Source of the DNA: Vibrio agarilyticus
Lineage (GTDB): Bacteria > Pseudomonadota > Gammaproteobacteria > Enterobacterales > Vibrionaceae
Length of the DNA: 42,948 nt
Direction: 5' to 3'
Assembly: GCF_012641465.1 (NCBI RefSeq)
Contig: NZ_JABAIK010000026.1
Location: forward strand, 1-42,948
The notes below the pieces were generated by a model that did not search any database, was not told the DNA's origin, and saw nothing but the letters and a program-made list of their open reading frames with translations. Position numbers and translations under genes: made by a program. Shown in pieces: positions 8,864 to 17,246 of the stretch. The stretch's first letter is position 1. Each line of letters opens with the position of its first letter.

Positions 8864-10663
8864 TTAAGACTCCCAGAAACTGCGTGATTGACGGTCGTTT
8901 TCCATTTCTCGGTCAAAGATTTCCTCAAGCTCTTTACGCGCTTCTTTGGCGCGTTGAGCCAGTTGTTTATCTTTACTGTGCTGCGGTAACAGCTCTTTGA
9001 GCATCGCATTGTCAATTTTACGAAAATGCGCTTCCGCGCGTTTGGCTTGATACGGATGCATACCTAACGTCACAAGCGTCTGACGCCCCAGATCAAGCGC
9101 AGATAAAAACGTTTCACGCGCGTAGCAATCAACGCCGAGATTCATTAATTGATACGCTTCTACGCGGCTGCGCGCTCGTGCGAGCACTTTTAAATGCGGG
9201 AAATGCTGGCGACACAGCTGCGTTATCGCCAACACCTCGTCTGGCGAGTCAGTACAGATCACCAACGCTTGCGCGCGATGCGCGCCCGCCGCACGCAGTA
9301 GATCCAATTTGGTCGCATCACCATAAAAAACTTTATAGCCGTATTTACGCAGCAACTGAATTTGACTCGCATCGCTCTCCAAAATGGTCAGCTTAAACTT
9401 ATTGGCATAAAGCAGCCGCCCAACCACCTGACCAAAACGGCCAAATCCGGCAATAATCACTTGTGGCGCGCGATCGACAACCGGTGTTTCCGGCTCAGAC
9501 GATGCGGTGTTTAATGTGTGGGCATACCAGCGTTTTTGCACCATCAGCAACAGTGGCGTTGTCACCATAGACACACTCACTACCACCAAAAGAAACGCCA
9601 CTTGCTCTTGGGTTAACAACCCTTGACTGCGAGCTGCGGTAAAAATAACAAAGGCAAATTCGCCCCCTTGGCTTAAAATCACCGCCATCTGGCTGCGTGT
9701 TTTCGCTCGCAAGCGGCCAAAACGGCCTAAGGCGTATATCACGAAAGCTTTAATCGCAACCAGGGCGACCACCGAAGACAAAATCGCAAGTGGCGCAACG
9801 GTTAATAACGCCAAATCGACGGCCATACCAACCGCAATAAAAAACAGCCCCAATAGCAACCCTTTAAACGGCTCTATCGCAATCTCCAGCTCATGACGGT
9901 ACTCACTTTCAGCTAATAGGACGCCAGCTAAAAACGTTCCGAGCGCCATCGACAGCCCGAGGTATTGCATCACGGTCGCAACACCAAGCACCACCAAAAG
10001 CGCCGTTGCGGTAAACAGCTCTCGCACTCCACTGCTCACCACGTAACGAAACAGTGGCCGTAATAAAAAATGGCCGCCAACCATCAATAGCAATACCACT
10101 CCCAGCGCGATCAGCGCCTCACGCAAGTCAAACTGGCTGAAATCACCAGTCAGCAAAGGCAACATGGCGAGCATGGGGATCACTGCGATATCTTGAAACA
10201 GCAAAATGGCAAACCCGGACTGCCCCGACTCTTTTCCTGCCAAACCTTGCTCTTCAATGACCTTTAGCGCAATCGCCGTAGACGACAGCGCCAACCCCAT
10301 ACCTATCACCAACGCACTCGCTACACTCGATAAAAACGTGTAAGCAATGGCGGCGAGTATCAACGTCGTCACGACCACCTGACCGCCACCCAGTCCTAAA
10401 ATAGGGCCACGCAGTTGCCACAGCTTTTTCGGATTCAGTTCAAGACCAATCAAAAACAGCAATAAGACCACGCCCAGCTCCGAAAAATGCAAGATCGCAT
10501 CCACATCACTAATCAGACTGAGTCCCCAAGGCCCAATAACCACACCGGCAAGCAAATAACCGAGCACCGAGCCTAAGCCAAGCCGCTGCGCCAACGGCAC
10601 TGCGATCACCGCCGCAGTCAAAAAAATGCCACTGCTTTGCAAAAAATCATCCGTGAGCGCCAT
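8864..10663 (-). CDS. kefB: glutathione-gated potassium/proton antiporter KefB
   Basis: KefB is an inner-membrane potassium-efflux antiporter held closed by glutathione and opened by glutathione adducts of electrophiles, acidifying the cytoplasm for protection. The 599 residues have a CPA2-type membrane domain (about 5-375) with conserved FLIGLELNPKKLW and FQDIAVIPMLAMLP. A cytosolic RCK/TrkA-N domain starts near residue 398 with the nucleotide-binding loop GFGRFGQVVG. The C-terminal tail is charged. The ATG at 10661-10663 has GGAGG 5 bases upstream. The start overlaps the kefG end by 17 bases, so the channel and its activator are co-translated. The B rather than C subtype rests on kefG next door. 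Confidence 0.92.
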   Translation of the reverse strand: MALTDDFLQSSGIFLTAAVIAVPLAQRLGLGSVLGYLLAGVVIGPWGLSLISDVDAILHFSELGVVLLLFLIGLELNPKKLWQLRGPILGLGGGQVVVTTLILAAIAYTFLSSVASALVIGMGLALSSTAIALKVIEEQGLAGKESGQSGFAILLFQDIAVIPMLAMLPLLTGDFSQFDLREALIALGVVLLLMVGGHFLLRPLFRYVVSSGVRELFTATALLVVLGVATVMQYLGLSMALGTFLAGVLLAESEYRHELEIAIEPFKGLLLGLFFIAVGMAVDLALLTVAPLAILSSVVALVAIKAFVIYALGRFGRLRAKTRSQMAVILSQGGEFAFVIFTAARSQGLLTQEQVAFLLVVVSVSMVTTPLLLMVQKRWYAHTLNTASSEPETPVVDRAPQVIIAGFGRFGQVVGRLLYANKFKLTILESDASQIQLLRKYGYKVFYGDATKLDLLRAAGAHRAQALVICTDSPDEVLAITQLCRQHFPHLKVLARARSRVEAYQLMNLGVDCYARETFLSALDLGRQTLVTLGMHPYQAKRAEAHFRKIDNAMLKELLPQHSKDKQLAQRAKEARKELEEIFDREMENDRQSRSFWES

Positions 10664-11237
10664 CAAGCCCTCCTAGTGGGTTCAGTAGCCATTGATAATA
10701 TCGCTCAGCATGATGAAGCCGCTCGGCATTAGACACATTACGTGCCCAATAGAGCACCAAAGGGTCGACCCAGCGCATCTGACACAATAGTGCGGTTAGC
10801 TCAAATGGCTGCAAAATTTGCTCAAGCGGATACTTATTGTACCCCTCTTGACTAAACGCTTCGGCTTTCCCTCCAGTGGTGATCACACTGCGCCAGGTTT
10901 TGCCCACTAATGCGCCCCCTTCACCAAAGGCATACCCTTTGCCTAGAACGCGATCCAACCACTCTTTAAGTAACGCAGGGCAGGAATACATGAACAGAGG
11001 ATGATGAAATACAATCACTTGATGTTGATTGAGCAACTGCTGCTCGTATGGCACATCAATCATAAAATCAGGATAAGCGGCGTAAAGATCATGAACGGTC
11101 ACGTGCTTAAGTGCTTCGATACGCTTTATCATCAATTGATTGGCGACGGAATGCTGCGGCTCAGGATGCGCATACAGCACCAGAACTTGGGGAAGGGAAG
11201 AAGATTGCGTCGACACTGAAGCTTCGCCATAACTCAT
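10647..11237 (-). CDS. kefG: KefB ancillary oxidoreductase KefG
   Basis: KefG is a flavodoxin-like NAD(P)H oxidoreductase required for full activity of KefB. The 196-residue protein has the family pattern VLVLYAHPEPQHSVAN near residue 20, HHPLFMYSCPALLKEWLDRVL near 75 and TTGGKAEAF near 115. The ATG at 11235-11237 is used; a TTG one codon upstream is a little better spaced from the GGAG and cannot be excluded. It is the first gene of the kefG-kefB-yheV operon and diverges from yheS across 238 bases. Confidence 0.92.
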   Translation of the reverse strand: MSYGEASVSTQSSSLPQVLVLYAHPEPQHSVANQLMIKRIEALKHVTVHDLYAAYPDFMIDVPYEQQLLNQHQVIVFHHPLFMYSCPALLKEWLDRVLGKGYAFGEGGALVGKTWRSVITTGGKAEAFSQEGYNKYPLEQILQPFELTALLCQMRWVDPLVLYWARNVSNAERLHHAERYYQWLLNPLGGLDGAHG

Positions 11238-11475
11238 CAATACTCTGGCTCCTTGTTCGATAACACGCCGATTTTCCGTTAACAGGCCAACTCAGGTCAT
11301 GTTAACGTTCTGTTACTCATCATACCGAAATTTGCATAATGATCGACTTTTATCCACTTAGCCCCTACTATTCGAGCCAAACTTTGACGGCCATAGACTT
11401 TTGCGCGCAGGCGTACTTTCACGCCTCGCGGATCAAAATCAAAGCTTGCGCCCTAGACGATATAGACACGCACGT

Positions 11476-13395
11476 ATGATCATTTTTTCAGAAATCCAGT
11501 TGCTTCGCGGTGGTGCACCACTGCTTGATAAAGCCTCAGCGACCATCCACCCAGGCGACAAAGTCGGTCTTGTGGGGAAAAACGGCTGTGGAAAATCAAC
11601 CTTGTTTGCTCTTATTAAGGATGAACTTTCCATAGACGCAGGCGCGTTTAGCTGCCCACAACATTGGGAAATGGCTTGGGTCGCTCAAGAGACGCCCGCT
11701 TTAGAGCGACACGCGCTGGAATACGTGATTGATGGTGACCGTGAATATCGTCAGCTCGAAGCGCAATTACGCGAAGCTGAGCTGGCAGACAACGGTACTT
11801 TGGTCGCCGAAATTCACGGAAAAATCGAAACCATCGGTGGCTACAGTATTCGCGCTCGCGCAGCCGAGCTGCTTGACGGTTTGGGGTTCAGCCAGGCGCA
11901 AATGAGTTGGAATTTGACACAGTTTTCTGGGGGTTGGCGCATGCGCTTGAACTTAGCCCAAGCGCTGATCTGTCGCTCCGATTTGCTGCTGCTCGATGAG
12001 CCGACCAACCACCTAGATTTGGATGCCGTGATGTGGCTTGAACGCTGGCTACAGAACTACCCTGGCACCCTGCTGCTAATTTCGCACGACCGCGATTTTC
12101 TCGATCCGATTGTTGGGCGTATCGTTCACATTGAGAACCAAACACTGAACGAATACACGGGGAATTACTCGTCATTTGAAACGCAACGCGCGCAAAAATT
12201 GTTGCTCCAGCAAGCGATGTTTGAAAAGCAGCGCAAACAGATGGCGCACATGCAAAGTTATATCGATCGCTTTCGTTATAAAGCGTCAAAGGCGCGCCAA
12301 GCACAAAGCCGTATCAAAGCACTTGAGCGTATGGAGCAAGTGTTACCGGCGCAGTTTGATAACCCTTTCAGCTTTGAATTTCGTGAACCTACGGCACTGC
12401 CAAATCCCATCATGATGATGGATGACGTTTCGGCCGGTTATGGTGACAATCTGATCTTAGAAAAAATTCGACTCAACTTGGTTCCCGGCAGCCGCATTGG
12501 CTTACTTGGCCGCAATGGCGCCGGTAAATCAACGCTGATCAAACTGCTCTCCGGTGAGCTCAAACCGCAAGGCGGCATGCTGACATTTTCTCAAGGGGTC
12601 AAAATTGGTTACTTTGCTCAGCATCAACTTGAAACGCTGCACCCTGAAGAGACGCCACTGCAACATATGATGCAAATTGCGCCAGAGAAAAACGAGCTCG
12701 AGCTTCGCAACTATCTTGGCAGTTTTGGCTTTCAAGGCGATAAAGCATTAGAAAAAGTTGCGCCTTTTTCGGGCGGTGAAAAAGCGCGTTTGGTGCTTGC
12801 GCTGATTGTGTGGCAAAAACCCAACTTACTGCTACTGGATGAACCAACCAACCACCTTGATTTGGACATGCGTCAAGCCCTCACTATGGCGCTGCAAACC
12901 TTTGAAGGCGCGATGGTTATCGTATCGCATGACCGCTATCTTCTGCGTGCAACAACCGACGATCTTTACTTAGTGCACGACCGTCAAGTTGCCCCCTTTG
13001 ATGGTGATCTTAACGACTACTATAAGTGGCTGACGGATCAGCAAAAAGCCGATCGCAAAGAGGCGCAAGCGCAACAACCAGCCAAAGAGAGCGGCAACAG
13101 CGCTGCAGCGAAAAAAGATCAAAAACGTCGTGAAGCCGAATTTCGCCAATTGACCGCGCCAGTGCGAAAACGCATTGCCAAGCTTGAGTCGCAAATGGAG
13201 ACACTCACCCAAACGCTCAGTGACGCAGAAATGCAACTCAGCGACAATCAGCTGTATGAAATGGAAAACAAGGCTAAACTAAATCAGGTGTTAAGCACTC
13301 AAGCGCAATGCAAATCCGAACTTGAAGAAGTTGAAGTCGAGTGGATGGCAGAGCAAGAAGTGCTCGAACAGATGGAGTTGGAGTTTCAAGCCTAA
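11476..13395 (+). CDS. yheS: ABC-F ATPase YheS
   Basis: YheS is an ABC-F protein: two fused ATPase domains, no membrane part, acting on the ribosome. The 639 residues contain the first P-loop GLVGKNGCGKST (about 31-42), signature FSGGWRMRL and LLLLDEPTNHLDLD, an interdomain linker rich in Arg, Lys and Gln, the second P-loop GLLGRNGAGKST, signature FSGGEKARLVLAL, and a charged coiled-coil C-terminus. The ATG at 11476 gives MIIFSEIQLLRGG, aligned with E. coli YheS (MIVFSSLQIRRG); a longer open frame to 11401 has no family support. The stop overlaps the next gene by 1 base. Confidence 0.95.
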   Translation: MIIFSEIQLLRGGAPLLDKASATIHPGDKVGLVGKNGCGKSTLFALIKDELSIDAGAFSCPQHWEMAWVAQETPALERHALEYVIDGDREYRQLEAQLREAELADNGTLVAEIHGKIETIGGYSIRARAAELLDGLGFSQAQMSWNLTQFSGGWRMRLNLAQALICRSDLLLLDEPTNHLDLDAVMWLERWLQNYPGTLLLISHDRDFLDPIVGRIVHIENQTLNEYTGNYSSFETQRAQKLLLQQAMFEKQRKQMAHMQSYIDRFRYKASKARQAQSRIKALERMEQVLPAQFDNPFSFEFREPTALPNPIMMMDDVSAGYGDNLILEKIRLNLVPGSRIGLLGRNGAGKSTLIKLLSGELKPQGGMLTFSQGVKIGYFAQHQLETLHPEETPLQHMMQIAPEKNELELRNYLGSFGFQGDKALEKVAPFSGGEKARLVLALIVWQKPNLLLLDEPTNHLDLDMRQALTMALQTFEGAMVIVSHDRYLLRATTDDLYLVHDRQVAPFDGDLNDYYKWLTDQQKADRKEAQAQQPAKESGNSAAAKKDQKRREAEFRQLTAPVRKRIAKLESQMETLTQTLSDAEMQLSDNQLYEMENKAKLNQVLSTQAQCKSELEEVEVEWMAEQEVLEQMELEFQA

Positions 13396-13871
13396 TGAAT
13401 GACGCACGCACCCAGTTAACCTTTGAGCATCTTTGGCAATTTAGCCTGCGCTACTATGCCATGCCAGACGTAAAACAGGCGTGTCTTTCTTTGCAAAATC
13501 GCCATCAAGGCAACGTTAACTTTTTACTCCTAATCAAATGGCTTGATGAGCAGCACTTTGGCGTTGATGAAGAAGGGTACCAAGCCTTGCAGCAGGCACT
13601 GTCTCGCTGTGAGCCCCTGCTTGAGCCTTACCGGGATTTAAGACGACAGCTAAAGCGCCATCTACCTGAGACATTGTATCGGCAGACGCTTGAGTTTGAA
13701 TTGCAATTAGAAAAAATGCAGCAGACGGACTTAATCATCGCCCTACAGCAACAAGCGTTAACGATGGCACAGGATGTGCCGCTGACAACTCGCTACTGCA
13801 TCGAACTTGGAGCGCCTCATTTGGCGGTGATTTTCGCCGCTTCAATGGGTCACGCTTCGCCTTCGTGTTAG
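13395..13871 (+). CDS. TIGR02444 (DUF2390) family protein
   Basis: The function is unknown. The 158-residue product starts MNDARTQLTFEHLWQFSLRYY. It has a mostly helical pattern with WQFSLRYYAMPDVKQACLSLQ and GNVNFLLLIKWL near residues 11-55, which I recognise as the TIGR02444-type family of small gammaproteobacterial proteins. No signal peptide or membrane segment is visible. Its ATG overlaps the yheS stop (TAATG), so translation is coupled to yheS. E. coli lacks a gene at this point in the yheS-yheT order. Confidence 0.8.
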   Translation: MNDARTQLTFEHLWQFSLRYYAMPDVKQACLSLQNRHQGNVNFLLLIKWLDEQHFGVDEEGYQALQQALSRCEPLLEPYRDLRRQLKRHLPETLYRQTLEFELQLEKMQQTDLIIALQQQALTMAQDVPLTTRYCIELGAPHLAVIFAASMGHASPSC

Positions 13872-13927
13872 ACAATGGCCCTAGACCAGATCAAACATTC
13901 AAAAGATGATTTGGTTAGGAAAAGATG

Positions 13928-13960
13928 TATACCCAAACAACTTGAAGTAGGACGGGTATA
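13928..13960. repeat. 33-base minimal ERIC-like element
   Basis: The sequence opens TATACCCAAACAACTTGAAG and closes AGGACGGGTATA. These match the left and right ends of the longer element at 31281-31433, joined with almost nothing between. The ends are inverted (TATACCC and GGGTATA). It lies just upstream of the yheT ribosome binding site and looks like an internally deleted copy. Confidence 0.75.
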
Positions 13961-13975
13961 AACAAGGACTCAATA

Positions 13976-14959
13976 ATGCCTCATTTCACCGCTGCGCGGG
14001 GTATTCATCATGCTCACGTTCAAACCTTGTTGCCACGACTGTTGCGCCGTAAGCCACTATTTTCCCCTTACTGGCAAACCTTAGACACACCCGACGGCGA
14101 TTTTGTCGATTTAGCGTGGAGTGCCAACCCGAACGATACCAAACAGCATAACAAGCCCATTTTTATTTTATTCCATGGCCTTGAGGGCAGTTTCTACAGT
14201 CCTTACGCCAATGGTCTAATGCACGCTTTTGCGCAAAAAGGTTGGCTTGCCGTCATGATGCATTTTCGCGGTTGCAGTGGTAAACCCAATCGACAAGCCC
14301 GCGCCTACCATTCCGGCGAAACTGAGGACCCACGTTGGTTTTTGAGCCAATTACAACAGCAATTTCCACATCAATGTAAGGTTGCCGTAGGGATCTCATT
14401 GGGTGGCAATATGTTAGTAAACTATCTCGCTCAATACCGAGATGATCCCTGGCTGAATGCCGCTACCATTGTCTCCGCGCCGCTCGATTTGGCCGCTTGC
14501 GCCGATCGCATTGAACAAGGCTTTTCACGCATCTATCGAGAATATCTGCTAAGTTCACTCAAACACAATGCGCGCAAAAAACACGCCTTGTTATCCTCGA
14601 TACTTGACCTTGATGAACGACAAATCTCGGGCATCACACGATTGCGCGACTTTGATGATATGATCACCGCGCCACTTCATGGTTTTGCTCACGCGCAAGA
14701 CTATTACCAGCAATGCTCTGGTCTTAACAAACTGCCGCAGATTCAAGTACCGTTACAAGTCATTCACGCCAAAGATGACCCTTTTATGACCGATGCGGTG
14801 ATCCCTCGCTTTGTCCTGCCGAATAATATTGACTATCGTCTGTTTGAAAATGGTGGCCACGTCGGATTTTTATCCGGCCATATACTCAAGCCGCGCTTTT
14901 GGTTGGAAGACGCGCTTCCCGCTTACTACGAAAGTTGGCCTGCGCTTGGCAGTAAGTAA
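13976..14959 (+). CDS. yheT: YheT family alpha/beta hydrolase
   Basis: This is a predicted serine hydrolase of the YheT (AB hydrolase-4) family; the substrate is unknown. The 327 residues show the oxyanion region FILFHGLEGSFYSPYA near 60-75, the nucleophile elbow GISLGGNMLVNYLAQ near 140 with its Ser, an acid in HAKDDPFM near 265, and a C-terminal catalytic His in GGHVGFL near 300. The start MPHFTAARGIHHAHVQTLLP matches the family N-terminus, and AAGGA lies about 8 bases upstream. It belongs to the yheS-yheT-yheU run. Confidence 0.93.
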   Translation: MPHFTAARGIHHAHVQTLLPRLLRRKPLFSPYWQTLDTPDGDFVDLAWSANPNDTKQHNKPIFILFHGLEGSFYSPYANGLMHAFAQKGWLAVMMHFRGCSGKPNRQARAYHSGETEDPRWFLSQLQQQFPHQCKVAVGISLGGNMLVNYLAQYRDDPWLNAATIVSAPLDLAACADRIEQGFSRIYREYLLSSLKHNARKKHALLSSILDLDERQISGITRLRDFDDMITAPLHGFAHAQDYYQQCSGLNKLPQIQVPLQVIHAKDDPFMTDAVIPRFVLPNNIDYRLFENGGHVGFLSGHILKPRFWLEDALPAYYESWPALGSK

Positions 14960-14960
14960 A

Positions 14961-15053
14961 CCGCTGCAACTTTAGGTAAGACGAGGATCGGTATATAATT
15001 ACCCGTGTTTATCCCCATATACCCAAGTGACTTCAGGATGCAGGGTATATATG
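14961..15053. repeat. ERIC-like right-end remnant and a separate TATACCC dyad
   Basis: Bases 14961-14995 read CGCTGCAACTTTAGGTAAG and end in GGTATA, a degenerate copy of the right end of the element at 31281-31433. Bases 15017-15050 are a separate small dyad: ATATACCC and GGGTATAT around an 18-base loop that reads AAGTGACTTCAGGATGCA. The second resembles the CCCAAGT dyad near 21996. Both lie in the yheT-yheU gap. Confidence 0.55.
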
Positions 15054-15071
15054 ATCATAAAAGAGGCTGTA

Positions 15072-15287
15072 ATGATCATTCCTTGGCAACAGATCCAACC
15101 CGATACGCTAACCAACTTAATCCGCGAGTTTGTCCTTCGAGAAGGTACTGACTACGGCGATGTTGAAACATCGCTTGAGCAAAAAATCGAGCAAGTACGT
15201 CAACAATTGCGCCTTGAAGAAGCGGTTATTGTCTACTCTGAGCTGCATGAGAGTGTCGATATTCAGCTCAAAAAACAGATGCGGTGA
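15072..15287 (+). CDS. yheU: YheU family protein
   Basis: This is a 71-residue conserved protein of unknown function. The sequence [20 protein letters not shown], then [12 protein letters not shown] and a C-terminal [11 protein letters not shown], match E. coli YheU closely. I chose the ATG at 15072, which has AGAGG 6 bases upstream and gives the family start; the frame is open further upstream into a repeat. It follows yheT and precedes prkB, as in E. coli. Confidence 0.92.
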   Translation: MIIPWQQIQPDTLTNLIREFVLREGTDYGDVETSLEQKIEQVRQQLRLEEAVIVYSELHESVDIQLKKQMR

Positions 15288-15443
15288 TAATTCACCGACG
15301 CAAAGCAGCAAACGTCTTTCGCCTTCTCATTTCACACACAAGATGCATCAAGTTGCATTTTAGAATGCTAATCACCGCACGACGTCACCGCGTGAGTTGT
15401 GATAAACTTGCGCTCTTTGTTTCACATTTGATCAAGGATTGAT

Positions 15444-16313
15444 ATGTCGGCGAAACATCCCATCATTGCCGTCACTGGCTCTTCTGGCGCTGGTACCACG
15501 ACAACCTCAGAAGCTTTTCGCAAAATGTTCAACATGATGAACGTTAAGCCTGCATGGGTCGAAGGGGACAGTTTTCACCGATTTACGCGACCCGAGATGG
15601 ATATTGAGATCCGTAAAGCGCGTGAGCAAGGCAAGCACATCAGCTACTTCGGCCCACAGGCGAATGATTTTCCCGCGTTGGAGAGCTTTTTTCGTCAATA
15701 CGGTATCGAAGGCAGCGGAAAAATTCGCCGCTATCTACACACTTTTGATGAAGCGGTGCCTTATAATCAAATGCCAGGCACGTTTACCCCTTGGCAGCAA
15801 CTGCCAGAAAACAGTAATGTTCTATTTTATGAAGGGTTACATGGCGGTGTGGTTGATGGCGATATCAACGTCGCGCAACACGTGGATTTTCTCATCGGTA
15901 TGGTGCCTATCGTTAACTTAGAGTGGATTCAAAAATTTGTTCGTGACACCCGCGACAGAGGCCATTCTCGAGAAGCGGTTATGGACTCGATTGTGCGCTC
16001 TATGGACGATTATCTCAATTACATTACCCCGCAGTTCTCACGCACACACATCAACTTTCAACGTGTCCCAACCGTTGATACCTCAAACCCGCTCAATGCC
16101 AAAGGCATTCCTAGCCTCGATGAAAGCTTTGTCGTGATTCGACTACGCGGGATCAAAAATGTCGATTACCCTTATCTATTAGCCATGATTGATGGCTCTT
16201 TTATGTCGCGCCACAACACCATTGTTGTGCCTGGCGGCAAGATGAGCTTTGCGATGGAATTAATTGTTAGGCCGATTTTGCAACAGTTGATCGAAACTGG
16301 AAAAATAGGCTAA
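15444..16313 (+). CDS. prkB: phosphoribulokinase family protein PrkB
   Basis: This 289-residue P-loop kinase belongs to the bacterial phosphoribulokinase/uridine kinase superfamily. The N-terminus has VTGSSGAGTTTTSEAF, a Walker A variant with Thr instead of the usual Lys, also seen in E. coli PrkB. Other conserved stretches are EGDSFHRFTRPEMD, YEGLHGG and VPTVDTSNPLNAKGIPSLDE. The ATG follows AAGGA by 6 bases. No RuBisCO gene is in the window, and most vibrios lack a Calvin cycle, so the real substrate and role are unclear. It sits before crp; the OsmC-like yhfA found between them in E. coli is absent. Confidence 0.93.
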   Translation: MSAKHPIIAVTGSSGAGTTTTSEAFRKMFNMMNVKPAWVEGDSFHRFTRPEMDIEIRKAREQGKHISYFGPQANDFPALESFFRQYGIEGSGKIRRYLHTFDEAVPYNQMPGTFTPWQQLPENSNVLFYEGLHGGVVDGDINVAQHVDFLIGMVPIVNLEWIQKFVRDTRDRGHSREAVMDSIVRSMDDYLNYITPQFSRTHINFQRVPTVDTSNPLNAKGIPSLDESFVVIRLRGIKNVDYPYLLAMIDGSFMSRHNTIVVPGGKMSFAMELIVRPILQQLIETGKIG

Positions 16314-16317
16314 AACG

Positions 16318-16340
16318 GGGGGAATAATGCACCTCCTTTT
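16318..16340 (+). terminator. probable terminator after prkB
   Basis: GGGGG (16318-16322) and CCTCC (16332-16336) form a 5-bp stem with one G-T pair and a 9-base loop, followed by TTTT. It begins 4 bases after the prkB stop. Confidence 0.5.
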
Positions 16341-16345
16341 CAGTC

Positions 16346-16361
16346 CGTGATCATGTGCACA
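16346..16361 (+). promoter_or_regulatory. candidate CRP site upstream of crp
   Basis: CGTGATCATGTGCACA matches TGTGA-N6-TCACA at 8 of 10 conserved positions. It lies about 95-110 bases upstream of the proposed crp -35. CRP autoregulation is established in E. coli, but the site spacing differs there, so this is only a candidate. Confidence 0.35.
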
Positions 16362-16370
16362 CTTTTGCTT

Positions 16371-16389
16371 AAAAAAACGGCGCTTCGCC
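16371..16389 (-). terminator. minus-strand terminator-like hairpin upstream of crp
   Basis: On the minus strand GGCG-AAG-CGCC is followed by G and seven T. The stem is short but all GC. No annotated minus-strand gene ends here. It could end a short transcript running divergently from the crp promoter region. Confidence 0.4.
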
Positions 16390-16453
16390 CCGACTAAAAT
16401 CAAGAAATCGTGCGCGAAACAAGATACTATTTCATACCGAAACACAAGATGGC

Positions 16454-16482
16454 TTGCAGCATCGATAAAGTGCTCTTATTCT
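16454..16482 (+). promoter_or_regulatory. candidate crp promoter
   Basis: TTGCAG (16454-16459), a 17-base spacer, and TATTCT (16477-16482) form a plausible sigma-70 promoter. Transcription would start near 16489, giving a 5' leader of about 65 bases before crp. Confidence 0.45.
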
Positions 16483-16554
16483 AGAAGCCTTCAATTGAGT
16501 CGGCGCTAGTATATGGAAAGCCGCAAGCGTACCCTGCAGAGGAAGTGAGATATT

Positions 16555-17187
16555 ATGGTTCTAGGTAAACCTCAAACCGACCCAACATTAGAGTGGTTCC
16601 TTTCACACTGTCATATTCATAAGTACCCATCGAAAAGCACCTTGATCCACGCCGGTGAGAAAGCAGAAACGCTTTACTACATCGTCAAAGGTTCAGTGGC
16701 AGTACTTATCAAAGACGAAGAAGGCAAAGAGATGATCCTCTCTTACCTTAACCAAGGTGACTTTATTGGTGAGCTTGGCCTTTTTGAAGAAGACCAAGAG
16801 CGTACCGCTTGGGTTCGTGCGAAATCACCTTGTGAAGTCGCTGAGATCTCTTTCAAGAAATTCCGTCAGCTTATCCAAGTAAATCCTGATATTCTGATGC
16901 GCCTTTCTGCGCAAATGGCACGCCGCCTGCAAGTAACCAGCCAAAAAGTAGGTGATCTTGCGTTCTTAGACGTGACTGGCCGCATTGCGCAAACGTTATT
17001 GAATCTTGCAAAACAGCCTGATGCGATGACTCACCCTGATGGCATGCAGATCAAAATCACACGCCAAGAGATCGGTCAAATTGTTGGCTGTTCTCGCGAA
17101 ACCGTTGGCCGCATTCTCAAAATGTTGGAAGAGCAGAACCTTATTTCTGCGCACGGTAAAACCATTGTGGTTTACGGCACGCGTTAA
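16555..17187 (+). CDS. crp: cyclic AMP receptor protein CRP
   Basis: CRP binds cAMP and then DNA, acting as a global activator and repressor of carbon metabolism and, in vibrios, competence, virulence and motility. The 210 residues equal the E. coli length. The cyclic-nucleotide domain includes [22 protein letters not shown] (about 68-90), which contacts cAMP. The C-terminal winged helix-turn-helix has [20 protein letters not shown] (about 169-188) with the RETVGR recognition helix. The start [20 protein letters not shown] is that of the family. A convergent terminator follows. Confidence 0.98.
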   Translation: MVLGKPQTDPTLEWFLSHCHIHKYPSKSTLIHAGEKAETLYYIVKGSVAVLIKDEEGKEMILSYLNQGDFIGELGLFEEDQERTAWVRAKSPCEVAEISFKKFRQLIQVNPDILMRLSAQMARRLQVTSQKVGDLAFLDVTGRIAQTLLNLAKQPDAMTHPDGMQIKITRQEIGQIVGCSRETVGRILKMLEEQNLISAHGKTIVVYGTR

Positions 17188-17218
17188 TCGCCCATTTTAA
17201 AAACAGTTTGTTATGATT

Positions 17219-17246
17219 AAGCCACTTACATCGTAAGTGGCTTTTT
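17219..17246. terminator. bidirectional terminator shared by crp and the DUF1338 gene
   Basis: AAGCCACTTAC (17219-17229) and GTAAGTGGCTT (17233-17243) form a perfect 11-bp stem around a 3-base loop, with T runs for plus-strand reading. The hairpin overlaps the last codons and the stop of the converging DUF1338 gene, which ends at 17226. Confidence 0.88.

Noticed and set aside
11888-12304. 138-codon minus-strand open frame inside yheS
   Set aside because: It runs opposite the first ATPase domain of YheS and has no recognisable domain.
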